From NCBI GenBank assembly GCA_949318235.1, contig OX439132.1:15258943-15322942 (forward strand): a stretch of DNA of 64,000 bases, written 5' to 3'. The stretch is from Ecdyonurus torrentis. Its lineage: Eukaryota > Arthropoda > Insecta > Ephemeroptera > Heptageniidae. A program made the position numbers and the translations under genes. The notes under the pieces were generated by a model, which was not told the origin of the DNA, did no database searches, and saw only the letters and a list, made by a program, of their open reading frames with translations. This document shows, one piece after another, positions 55,625-64,000 of the stretch. How positions within the stretch are numbered: the first letter of the stretch is position 1; the number at the start of each line of letters is the position of its first letter.

Positions 55625-58600
55625 GTAAACAATTTATAAATTCCATTAATTGAGTGATATGTTTCATATTATTTCTCTTTTGATTAGCTTTACCTGTAAA
55701 ATACAAATCGTTCTGCAAGTCTCAACACTGGCTGTACTGTAAAGAGCATTCTGTTCGAGAGAAAAATGTAGGCAAGCCTGCAGGAAGGACTTTATTCGTT
55801 CTCAACATTCCACCTTATTTTGATGAGGTAGGTTATTTACATACATATGTACATAGAATTATCATATTCATTAAATGAATATTCATATTCCAGGTTTGTA
55901 TTAGAAATTTGTTTGAGGAATGTGGACAAATAAATGCAGTGCACTTTCACCAGAAGCCAACTTCTTCATTACCTCCGGTTGAAACTTCGAGTTTTTTTCT
56001 CAGGCATCCCCCATTAAAGGTAATGATTATTGTTTTATATTTTAATATTAATTGATGTAAGAATAACTTCATTTATGAATTATGCATATAGTATGTACTT
56101 ATTATTTATGCACATATCATAATATGGTATGATAATTGTATGCTAGTTATATGTATAGCGGCTTGCTTGCCACAGTTGTGTGCTGCTTTTTTTATAATAC
56201 GTTCCACTCATTTGAGAGTTTTGAAATTTTTACACAAAAATGATAGCTTAAGAATCTCTTTTGTGCTAAAATTTCAAATCTCTAAAATTAGTGGAAGGTA
56301 TTTAAAAAATAATACAACTGCTGATAACTAGTATGATATGATACAATTTCCATACAAGCAACGAGCAACAAGCAATGTCGAGCGTGGTCAGTACTTGGAT
56401 GGGTGACCTACTGTAAAAAGTCTCGTACTCGTAGTTGTACTCACATGATGGCATGACCATGTAGTTCCTTAAATGGGTGCTGCCATCATGTGCAGCCGTT
56501 AAAACGGCAACATGATTTCACGTTAACAAGCACTGGACCGACCTTACACAGATTTGGTATTTGGAGCCCAAAATAGTGTAAGTGCAGGGTCTACGTTGTG
56601 ATATAGAAAGTTGATATATAACAGAAGTTATAAAAAATGATTTAAAAAATAGCATTCAATTGCTAAAAATACAGTAATATGTACACAAAAGCCTCATGTG
56701 TGTGTGTTACAACAACAACATCTAGACAAGGAATGCATATAATCATATTGCATATTATTTCCGAGGATTTTTTTTTTTTTTTTTTATGTGTGCACTGAAT
56801 TTAAGGTTTTACCTGTTTTTATGTGACTTTAAATACATTATTTATAATATATTTGCTTGCTTTCATTTTTTAAATTTTACTTTGATTTCCAGGGTTTCAA
56901 AGTTGCCTATGTTGTGTTCACATCTGCTTCTGGCTTAAAAGAAGCACTGCAATTAAATTGGACAGAACCAAAATTAGTATGGGCACCTAACTCAAATCCA
57001 GCAACAGCACTGCAGAGTAAGTTATGTGATAATTGTACTAGTTATTAGCATGCTTGCCACAATTATTGAAAGGTGTTTGCTGTTTTTTTTTTTTTTTTTT
57101 TTTTTTTTTTCCCCACCCTCTTGTTTAGTTCAATGTATTTTAAATGGCACTGTCGTGCTCTCTATATAATACTGTATTTGTTTCCTTTCACTTAATTACT
57201 ATAATTGTACAATACTGATGAGTATGATTATTGTTACAAGTTATTGGTAGATTGGGATTTTCTTTTTCTTTCTTACATTATTTTCTTGTTAATTACGTGG
57301 AAAAAAAACTGATCTAGCAATAACTAGTGCAATACCCTACATACCTAGTTGTATACTGTGCTCATATATTTTGTGTTTTTTTGTAGGGTGGAAACAGAAA
57401 CATGATGAACAAATCCCTGATGTCAAGAAGCTGCAGATGGAAATTGATGAATTCATGGCAGGTTTTGATGACAAAGCTGAGAAAGAGAAGCAGCAGATGA
57501 AGGAAGAGGAAGGAAAGCCAGACGATGAAGGCTGGATTACAGTTACAAAAAAGTATGTATAAGTGATTACAATTTATTAGTAATGTAGATGAAGTTTTTG
57601 AAAATTGATTTCCTCATTGTGTTTAAAAAATATCGTAGGAATACGCAAGCTATGATGTAAAAAATAGACAAATGTTTAAGGATTAACCTCAGACCTAGAA
57701 AAACCAAAGTATCTCAAAATTGAATTGATGACTTTTTTAAAAAAAATTTTAAGGGGGTTAAAAAAAGGGATGATCTACAAGCTCCAGTTATCAAAACATT
57801 GAAGTGTCCATTAATATTTTAGAGATAATAAGGGTTACAATTTGCATGTTATTAGCATTGTTTTTTCAATTTTCAATTTTTTGACTTGATGACTTTCTTT
57901 TAAAACTGATGTTTTAGATATTTTTATGCTCTATCGATTACTTTTGGTTTATATCGCTCTGGCTGTGCCCAAAGGGCGTACTTGCACTTGGCTACTTTCG
58001 ATGCTGCGTGCGCATCTGCTATAAGCTTAACATGTAAAACCAAGTGCAAGTACGCACTTTGTTGTACTAGACAACAATGTAAGTACGTCCTTTGTTGTAG
58101 TGGACAAAAATGCAAGTACTCCTTTTGTAAGATGACCTTAAAATGCAAGTACACTCTTTAGGTGCAGAGTGAGATTTATTTATTCATCCTGTTTTTAGAA
58201 AATGGAGCGTTAATTTGCCCATTTGAATAACATTGTTTATTTAATTTCGCGGCAAAAGAAAAAAAAAAAAAAACGTTAAAAATTAATTGTGAGAAAGTAT
58301 GAAGAAATAATACTTGAACTTCTATTTTGTAAAAAAGAGATGTATTAAAAAAAAAAAAAAAAAAAAAACGATAATTTTTTTGAGAAAAGGGGGCGTGCCA
58401 GGTCTGAGGTCAACCCATAGAGTTATTATAGATAGAGAGGAGAGGATAGCTCTCACTGCGGTCTCATGCTCAGTATTAGAATTTGAGTGCGCTTTCCGCC
58501 ATGCTAGAGCTAACCCCGCCCACGCCTGAGCTCGCGGCCCTGATTGGATGGTGCGATGTAAACAAAGCGGTGACCGCCAATCATGCTTCTTCCGCCATCG

Positions 58601-59179
58601 TCCAGCAACGATCTTTAATGCGCATCTTTGAGCATATCTTCTTTGGCGGCACAGAGAGCTCAATGTTATTAACACAGGGCTTACCTCTCTATCTATATAA
58701 CCTCTTTGGGTCAACCCTTAATATAGATAGTAGTGCTGGTGTAATGACTAATGAAATGTTGTTAGTTACACTTTGAGGGAAAAAAATGTATATCATTAAT
58801 TCCTTGCTGTTGTTTTTCAAATGTACTCATCTAACTGTGTTTTGAATTTCTGTAGAGGACGTAAGCCAGGATTTGCAAGGAAGGAAAGTGTTGAACAGAA
58901 AATAATGGCCAAGGAAATTAAGAAGAAATCTAAGAAAGAGCTACTTAACTTCTATAGATTCCAAGTAAGGGAATCTAAAATGAAAAGTAAGTACTGTAAT
59001 TTCATCTTGTATTTGAACTAGACAAATATTATCTAGGTTATCAGTGACCTAAATATTTTATCGTTTGTCTAATTACTGTTACTTTCCTTACAGATCTTGC
59101 CGAGCTCAGACACAAATTTGAAGAAGATAAAAAACGTATTGTGCAGCTTCGGCAGTCAAGAAGATTCAATCCATTTTAA
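55588..59179 (+). CDS. RRP7A: RRP7A, ribosomal RNA-processing protein 7 homolog (complete, 7 exons)
   Basis: Spliced coding sequence of 810 nt (269 aa plus stop), close to the roughly 280 aa usual for the family. Exons: 55588-55624, 55688-55827, 55894-56019, 56893-57016, 57387-57552, 58856-58986, 59094-59179. All junctions are GT-AG and phases agree throughout. The N-terminal half is an RRM-like fold, with an RNP2-like strand LFVLNI at residues 48-53 and the paired strand VAYVVFT at 105-111. The C-terminal half has the family signature GWITVTKKGRKPG (191-203), a basic helix and the terminal RRFNPF. Rrp7 proteins act in the nucleolar small-subunit processome (with the UTP-C/CK2 module in yeast) in early 18S rRNA maturation; that role is family knowledge. 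The ATG was chosen because it opens the conserved start and follows a CpG-rich leader. The gene is convergent with PAF1. Introns 3 and 5 carry mobile-element remnants. Confidence 0.95.
55688..55827 (+). CDS. RRP7A: RRP7A exon 2
   Basis: Acceptor TTTTGATTAG, donor GAG|GTAGGT. Encodes the linker and first RRM strand (GRTLFVLNIPPYFDE). Intron 1 is only 63 nt. Confidence 0.93.
55894..56019 (+). CDS. RRP7A: RRP7A exon 3
   Basis: Acceptor CATATTCCAG, donor AAAG|GTAATG. Encodes the helix and loop VCIRNLFEECGQINAVHFH through FFLRHPPLK. Intron 2 is 66 nt. Confidence 0.93.
56369..56411 (+). repeat. 5S rRNA-derived SINE-like fragment (RRP7A intron 3)
   Basis: Matches the internal control region of animal 5S rRNA: AAGCAATGTCGAGC (A-box region), then GTCAGTACTTGGATGGGTGA and CC (intermediate element and C box). 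The 5' part of 5S and its 3' closing stem are absent, so this is not a functional 5S gene. The non-5S sequence that follows, to about 56,600, is moderately GC-rich and would be the body of a 5S-derived SINE (SINE3 type). Ends are not defined. Confidence 0.7.
56893..57016 (+). CDS. RRP7A: RRP7A exon 4
   Basis: Acceptor TTGATTTCCAG, donor CAGA|GTAAGT. Encodes GFKVAYVVFTSASGLKEAL to NPATALQ, the second half of the RRM-like domain. Confidence 0.95.
57387..57552 (+). CDS. RRP7A: RRP7A exon 5
   Basis: Acceptor TTTTTTTGTAG, donor AAAA|GTATGT. Encodes a charged helical segment from RWKQKHDEQIPD to the conserved GWITVTKK. Confidence 0.95.
57953..58170. repeat. 33-bp-period foldback element, copy 1 (RRP7A intron 5)
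   Basis: Four direct monomers carry AAGTAC at 58048, 58081, 58114 and 58147, exactly 33 bp apart. One inverted monomer at about 57970-57996 (GGCGTACTTGCACTTGGCTA) faces them across a short spacer, so the arms can fold. The minus strand is open as an 11-residue repeat. Related to the elements at 62,266 and 63,810. Confidence 0.8.
58402..58722. mobile_element. GC-rich terminal-inverted-repeat element (RRP7A intron 5)
   Basis: The left end (GTCAACCCATAGAGTTATTA, then TAGATAGAGAGG) is repeated inverted at the right end (CCTCTCTATCTATATAACCT, then CTTTGGGTCAACCC). The core is much richer in G+C than its surroundings and has opposed CCAAT motifs (TGATTGG near 58542 and CCAATCA near 58579). No transposase ORF, so it is non-autonomous if mobile. 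Exact ends and target duplication are uncertain. Confidence 0.6.
58856..58986 (+). CDS. RRP7A: RRP7A exon 6
   Basis: Acceptor TTGAATTTCTGTAG, donor AAAA|GTAAGT. Encodes GRKPGFARKESVEQ and the basic KEIKKKSKKELLNFYRFQ helix. Confidence 0.95.
59094..59179 (+). CDS. RRP7A: RRP7A exon 7 and stop
   Basis: Acceptor TACTTTCCTTACAG. Encodes LAELRHKFEEDKKRIVQLRQ and the terminal SRRFNPF, then TAA. Confidence 0.95.
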
Positions 59180-59234
59180 AGTTTATTAATACTGTTTTCT
59201 TTTTAATGAATGAATATTTTGTACCATATCTCAA

Positions 59235-59240
59235 ATTAAA
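59235..59240 (+). promoter_or_regulatory. Polyadenylation signal ATTAAA, RRP7A
   Basis: The common variant ATTAAA lies 56 nt after the RRP7A stop codon, giving a very short 3' UTR. No canonical AATAAA is closer. Confidence 0.5.
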
Positions 59241-60257
59241 TATAAGTTCTCATAAAAACGTAAAATTTCATTTTATTTAGGCTATACATTTTTTCATGCC
59301 CATTAAGATAGTTTAAGTGTGATTGCCTCATGTACTAACCCTTCTGCAAGTTATTAGTTGGGGAAAGGTAAAAATAAAATCATAATTTCAATAATTTAAT
59401 GAGTTGCATTTCTGGTAATATTAAGATAGGTATAAAAAAAAACTTTTTGACCCCCGTTCCCCCCTCTGAAAAAAAAAATATATGCTAGAAATATGATTCC
59501 ATTTGCCAACAATTCATAAACAATGTTCTTCTCATGAGAGGGCTCTGCCCTAAAGTTCTAAACAGTCATCAAGTCAAGACTGTGGCTCTCCCACTACCTC
59601 ACCTCCACTTAACTTGGGAATGAGTTGACTGAGAGAGTTGTCTTTGAGCACTGATATTAAGCTAACTTTTGGTACTACAAAAAAAAAAAAAAAAAAATTA
59701 CAATCCACAGGAAATTCTACTGTGCAATGCTAACCTTTTAAAATAAAAATAGGAATCGGAGGAACAATTATTTTCTTGAAGTGTTCCCCCCCCCCCCCCC
59801 CCCCCCACTTATTTAGCATTGGGTGGACTGGATGATGTGAAGAAACATAAGCCATAGTCGTCTTGCCTGTCAAAGTGAGGGTAGTAAATATAAGTTTTTG
59901 CCCTGCACGCAACAAGTATTTTTAAAATTTCTTGTCCTTTTTATATTAGCCTACAATCTGCGCAAAATTAATGATAATACAATAAAAAAAATGCAGGTTT
60001 CAAAAATAAGAGTGACAATTTCTTCTTCCAACATCATGTCTAAATTAGAGAATCGTTGCATTTAAATAATTTTCAGTTAACTGTATGATAATAGATAACT
60101 TGTATTCCATTTTTTTTTTTTTTTTTTTTTTTTTTACCATACAAAAATGGTATGCAAGTTGTCAATTGTTCTACATATTATTCTCCTTTATTGTAGTTTT
60201 TTTATTTTATTTTTAATATTTATAAATAAAAGATCAATTACTTTAAGATTCAGTTTC
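59241..60257. other. Intergenic region between convergent RRP7A and PAF1
   Basis: No ORF of interest. It holds A/T homopolymers at about 59680-59697 and 60111-60135 and the poly(C) tract. The 3' ends of the two genes lie here. Confidence 0.6.
59786..59806 (+). repeat. Poly(C) tract, 21 nt
   Basis: Uninterrupted run of 21 C in the RRP7A-PAF1 intergenic region, unusual in such AT-rich DNA. Confidence 0.95.
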
Positions 60258-60263
60258 TTTATT
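60258..60263 (-). promoter_or_regulatory. Polyadenylation signal AATAAA, PAF1 (candidate)
   Basis: Canonical AATAAA on the minus strand about 780 nt past the PAF1 stop. The region 60264-61046 would then be 3' UTR. It has no other gene-like content except an A-run near 60880-60901. Confidence 0.4.
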
Positions 60264-61046
60264 GGATAAAATTTAATAAAAATAATTGTTTCAGAACATA
60301 TACATAGAGTAACATAATATTTCCATGAAATAGTATATTGCAATATCATTATTCAAACCAGAAAAAGGACAATAGTTTCAAAAGGATTTACAACTTGACA
60401 ATTTAACCTTACATTACATGCTAACAAATAAAGTACTGTACTTCACTGACACAACAAATAAAAAATAAAATTTATGTACATTCTTATCAAGTTAAGTTAA
60501 TAGATGCATTCTTGGGTAGTAAAAATATGGGACAAAAATTGTAAGATGCAAATTGGGGTATGGAGGAAGAGACAATATCTACCTGTTATTATTGATGAAA
60601 AGAATTAAACTGACAAGTTTGAGATATGCAATCAAAGAAAATAACAGAACACCAACTAACACAGGTCAAATGTATGTGCATAGCTTATTATAACCACTAA
60701 TGATTTCACAGGGTCTAGATGCTCAGGTGGCAACACCTTTCTCCTTATTCAGTTATGTAAAAAATCATGGAAATCAACTTTTCAAGGCCCTTGTTGGTAT
60801 CTATTTATCTTTCATTGCAAATATCAACTTTCTGAGTTAAACAATCAGAGAAAACACTTGTAAAAAATAATAATAATAAACAAAAAAAAAAAAAAAAAAA
60901 AATCAAGTATTAATCTAAAAGTTTTGTATTCAAAAGTAAAACCTACACAATGAAGAAGTTGAAAAGACAAGATAAGTGTCACAACACAACCTGCTAATGA
61001 TTGCATGTCAAAGGATGTAAGTAGTTAAATGTAACGCATGGAGGGT

Positions 61047-61267
61047 TTACTTGTCCGAGCCAGAGTCCGAGTCAGATCCACTTGCACTTGAACTGCTGCT
61101 ACTACTGCTAGCTGAAGAAGCTGCAGAACCTGCCTTGCTGGCAGGCTTTTTCTCTTCATCTTCGTCTCCACTGCCACCACTACCTCCTCCACTGGCTTCA
61201 CCTCCTTCTTCCTTGTCACTCTCTTTATCACTTTCTTTATCGCTTTCTTTATCACTCGCTGCCTCCT
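61047..61267 (-). CDS. PAF1: PAF1 last coding exon (SDKE repeats, Ser-rich tail)
   Basis: Acceptor TTTATTTGCAG. Encodes tandem SDKE units, a GGSGG stretch, a Ser run and [11 protein letters not shown], then TAA. A 12-bp unit of the AGTGATAAAGAA kind is repeated inside the coding sequence. Confidence 0.93.
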
Positions 61268-63713
61268 CTGCAAATAAATAAAGGCTCAAATGTATTTTAA
61301 AATGTAAGTACAAATGGTTTTAGTAAGAAAATAAACAAATTGGGATGCCAACAATACTAACAAAGTGATAGCAGATAACTTTGTGTTCCTGTCTTGATTT
61401 AACATGCTTTCTTATGTAGGAAGGAGTAGCTACAACATAAGTTGGAATTTTTTCTGAATCTATCTATTTATCTTTTATTATAGCTTACTGAGCCTCAAAT
61501 CTTTTGTTTTGTAATTTTTAAGTTAATTGGATAATATAATAATATATAACCAAATTGACTGAAATTCAGGAAAACAAAGGCTTTGATATGAAGCTCAAGC
61601 ATAAGTAAACATATCAGTATCTTGAAAAATTCTAAATCAAGCTACAGCTACTTCACTCCACCATTAGAGAGAATGTTAAAGGCAGGAACACAAAGCCATC
61701 TGCAAGCCATTGTTGGGCTCGAAGCTTGTTTATTTTCTCACTAAACCCAAAACAATTCTTAAGTTGTCAACAATTTACAACTATGATCAATTATATTTTA
61801 ATGTAGAGCAGTTTTCACAGTATGTAGTAAAAAAGATTTGAAATGAAAACACAGAAAGATATTATGTTTTTTCCCCTATCAAATAAATTAAATAAAAAGA
61901 CATTGTCACTGTTATGTATGATACAATTAAAAAGATGGGATAGAGGAAACCAGCAAGGGTCTTACCATAGTGAAGAGATGTCTTACAGTTTAGTTACTCT
62001 TGCAAGTACAGAGATAATAAATATATTGCTAACTTTTTTTTTCCTGCTAGAAGATAAAATATTGTGTGACATACCATGATCTGAATTACTCTTGTTGCTC
62101 TCATTATCTTCTTCCTTTTCTCCATCTGTCTCCATTTTCTCCTCTTCCCCTTCAGCTGCTTGCTCTCCTTCACTTTCACCTTCAGCTTTTTCCTCCTCTG
62201 AAAAATATAAACATACCATTACTGTATACAGAACATATTAACACACTTACCAAATATAAGCATGTCGATCTTGTTGCGGACAAAATGTCTATCTCATATT
62301 TTGTCACGTGAAGCAAAATGTGTATCTCATATTTTGTCATGTGAAGCAAAATGACTATCTTGAGCGCCATCTCCATGATGTTCGAGAATGAGATAGACAT
62401 TTTGCTTACGCTGACAAAAAACAAGATAGACATTTTGCTTTGGTGATAAAATACGAGATACACATTTTGCTTCCCAAGACAAAAAACCAGATAGACATTT
62501 TGTTCGCAACAAGATCGGTGTATTTCTCAATCACTCTTATGAATTGCAGAGCTAAATATTGTGAATATTTCAAATATTGCTTACCTGATTTTGCAGCTTC
62601 TTCCTCCTCCTCTTCCTCTTCAATGGGTGGCTCTAGCATCTTTTCTCTGTACCTTTGCATCTGATATTCTTGAGCATTGAGAGGCCTATGCTTTACAATC
62701 AGCTTAGTGTTGCTGCCTTGGATACGTCCTTGTTTCTGTCTTCTTTTGTTTAACCGTACTCTGGGAACACAAAGAGTGTTAGTTTTCTATTCTATATCTA
62801 ATGTAGTGTAATACCTGTTATTTTATACAAATTGTTCTATGTAAAATAATATTAACAAAATTAAATAGCTACACTATTGGTACTGTATTGGGTGGTACAG
62901 TACTCTACAGGTAATCAATAACAGTTCACCATTTTTAATGGAATACTGTACAACAAAATGCAACAAATTATCACTTCTTTATCATAATCAGTTCAATATC
63001 AATCAGCTCACCTCGTCTCCAGTTCATTATAGTAAACTCCTTCATTGCGAACAACAAGGAAGTAATTCTCCTCATATCCCTTGTTGGCTTTACTCTTGAC
63101 CGTCCAGTTGTACTCTCTAGCCATGCGGTAAGTGTACTGAGTTTCATCGCCATACTCAATATTATTCTCAAAGTCTTCTCTACGTTGAGTCATTGTCTCA
63201 TCTGTTGGCAAGAAATATGCCACGAACTGCTCTCCTTGTTCATCCATCACACCACTGGAATGATAAAAAAAAAATATTAATTACAGTACATAATTTTAAT
63301 AATTTTTCATTTTAAGAACACTGGTGAAGCATTGTAATTTTTTTTAAGCATAATACTTCCATGGCAATCTCTAGAGAAAATAAGAAAACTTCAAGTTTAA
63401 AATGTTGTAAGTTGCATGGTATGGTTACATGTCATTTAAGGAAAAATCGTTAGTGATATAACAATTAATGCTAATTAATTTTACTAATGATGAAGAAGTT
63501 AAATCCGTTTCTTGAGAATAGGAGAAAAATAAATATATATTTATTGTAATTTATTTTAAAATTTTGTAACAAAAATTTTCTGCTAAAAAACAACAATATT
63601 TTTACTAACCGAATCATGGCTTGAGACATTTCTTCAATTTGTGCTGGAACTGGTCGACCTACAGGAGCAGGATCAGAGTCAAAGATAACCTGGGCACATG
63701 GATACTTCCAGAT
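61047..63713 (-). CDS. PAF1: PAF1, RNA polymerase II-associated factor 1 homolog (C-terminal 288 aa; gene runs off the right edge)
   Basis: Five minus-strand coding exons read in order: 63610-63713, 63012-63254, 62585-62760, 62075-62197, 61047-61267 (867 nt). All have GT-AG borders and matching phases. The conserved Paf1 core is clear: [47 protein letters not shown], then [20 protein letters not shown], followed by [11 protein letters not shown]. After it comes the acidic, Ser-rich low-complexity tail typical of the family. PAF1 is a core subunit of the nuclear PAF complex (with CTR9, LEO1, CDC73), which travels with RNA polymerase II and supports elongation and histone modification; this is family knowledge. 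Upstream exons are outside the window. Introns 3 (62198-62584) and the one above 63713 hold 33-bp-period repeats. Confidence 0.95.
62075..62197 (-). CDS. PAF1: PAF1 exon (acidic linker)
   Basis: Acceptor TATATTTTTCAG, donor CATG|GTATGT. Encodes an acidic stretch ([26 protein letters not shown]). Confidence 0.88.
62266..62517. repeat. 33-bp-period foldback element, copy 2 (PAF1 intron)
   Basis: Starts CGATCTTGTTGCG and ends with its reverse complement, CGCAACAAGATCG. Inside, units such as CAAAATGTCTATCTCATATT plus TTGTC repeat: AAGCAAAATG occurs at 62311 and 62344, 33 bp apart. The right half carries the same units inverted (AGATAGACATTTTGCTT). The result is a nearly symmetric hairpin made of tandem monomers. 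Confidence 0.85.
62585..62760 (-). CDS. PAF1: PAF1 exon (VRLNKRR and poly-Glu)
   Basis: Acceptor GTGTTCCCAG, donor TCAG|GTAAGC. Encodes [20 protein letters not shown], then [10 protein letters not shown] and a run of eight Glu. Confidence 0.95.
63012..63254 (-). CDS. PAF1: PAF1 exon (core domain)
   Basis: Acceptor TATCATTCCAG, donor CGAG|GTGAGC. Encodes [19 protein letters not shown] through the invariant GYEENYF and VYYNELET. The best conserved part of the protein. Confidence 0.97.
63610..63713 (-). CDS. PAF1: PAF1 exon ([17 protein letters not shown])
   Basis: Acceptor AAATGTTTCAG, donor TTCG|GTTAGT. First PAF1 exon visible. Starts in phase 0 and ends in phase 2, closing the Arg codon of MSQAMIR with the next exon. 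Confidence 0.92.
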
Positions 63714-63809
63714 CTGAAACATTTGAAATGTAGAGATTATTTTTGCAGAAGAAGAAAAAAATATCAAATCATTTTCAAAGGAATTTCACACAAAACAATG
63801 ACTTTTACT

Positions 63810-63930
63810 GACATATATCGATCTGGCTGCGGCCAAAAGGCGTATGTGCAATTGGCTAGTTTGCAGCAAAAGGCATATGTGCATTTGGCTAGTTTACAGC
63901 ATAAGGCATATGTGCATTATTCATAATTTT
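63810..63930 (+). repeat. 33-bp-period repeat, copy 3 (upstream PAF1 intron)
   Basis: TATGTGCA recurs at 63843, 63876 and 63909, exactly 33 bp apart, inside units like GCAAAAGGCATATGTGCATT. The leader ATATCGATCTGGCTGCGGCC closely matches ATATCGCTCTGGCTGTGCCC at 57952 in copy 1. Read through, it is an 11-residue peptide repeat, but a repeat-derived ORF and not a gene. Confidence 0.82.
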
Positions 63931-64000
63931 ACAGGACAGACAAAAAACTGTTTTAAACATTAAAACAGTGAGGAATAAATTTTTAGTTTTAACTGTTAAA

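Noticed and set aside
58514..58776. Frames at 58.3-58.8 kb (for example MLRIFEHIFFGGTES...) as coding exons of RRP7A
   Set aside because: They fall within the intron-5 inverted-repeat element. RRP7A exons 5 and 6 join in phase across it.
62182..62530. Minus-strand frames with KMSI/KQNVYL repeats as coding exons
   Set aside because: They come from the 33-bp-period foldback element inside a PAF1 intron.
63621..63926. Plus-strand 101-codon frame ending in QQKAYVHLASL repeats
   Set aside because: Its left part is antisense to a PAF1 exon and its right part is the 33-bp repeat.

Overview
This is nuclear DNA from an invertebrate animal, most likely an arthropod (a crustacean or chelicerate is my best guess; the sequence alone does not settle it). 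The signs are spliced genes with GT-AG introns, conserved animal proteins, strong A+T bias, about thirty long (AG)n, (TA)n or tetranucleotide microsatellites, many A/T homopolymers, and several families of short inverted-repeat elements. No bacterial operon, CRISPR array, tRNA gene or full rRNA gene was seen.

Layout. From 1 to about 46.4 kb is very gene-poor. I assign most of it to a minus-strand gene of the Dok-7 type (PH-domain adaptor). A CpG-rich start region lies at 46.17-46.38 kb, the first coding exon at 45,547-45,786, and a 46-nt second exon at 31,024-31,069 across a 14.5-kb intron. The two exons join in phase into the start of a Dok-7-like PH domain. Later exons were not found and probably lie beyond position 1. 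From 46.4 to 55.4 kb is AT-rich sequence with one orphan minus-strand exon candidate near 54.8 kb. At 55,588-59,179 on the plus strand is a complete seven-exon RRP7A gene (ribosomal RNA processing, 269 aa). Facing it tail to tail on the minus strand, from 61,047 to beyond the right edge, are the last five coding exons of PAF1 (RNA polymerase II elongation complex subunit).

Repeats carry most of the novelty. (1) Three elements at 57.97-58.16, 62.27-62.52 and 63.83-63.93 kb are built from monomers with a 33-bp period, two of them with inverted arms. All are in or next to introns of the two housekeeping genes. (2) A CACGG-ended inverted-repeat family is rich in GCATAATTATGC-like palindromes: a 210-bp copy, a decayed copy, and a 2,068-bp copy with promoter-like motifs and a splice-like mini-ORF. 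(3) Two copies of a 100-bp palindromic-ended element lie 17 kb apart. (4) A 332-bp foldback element lies at 15.6 kb. (5) A 5S rRNA-derived SINE-like fragment lies in RRP7A intron 3. (6) A GC-rich inverted-repeat element with CCAAT motifs lies in RRP7A intron 5.

The three genes are not functionally linked as far as the sequence shows: RRP7A and PAF1 are general housekeeping genes, while Dok-7-type proteins act in receptor-kinase signalling.
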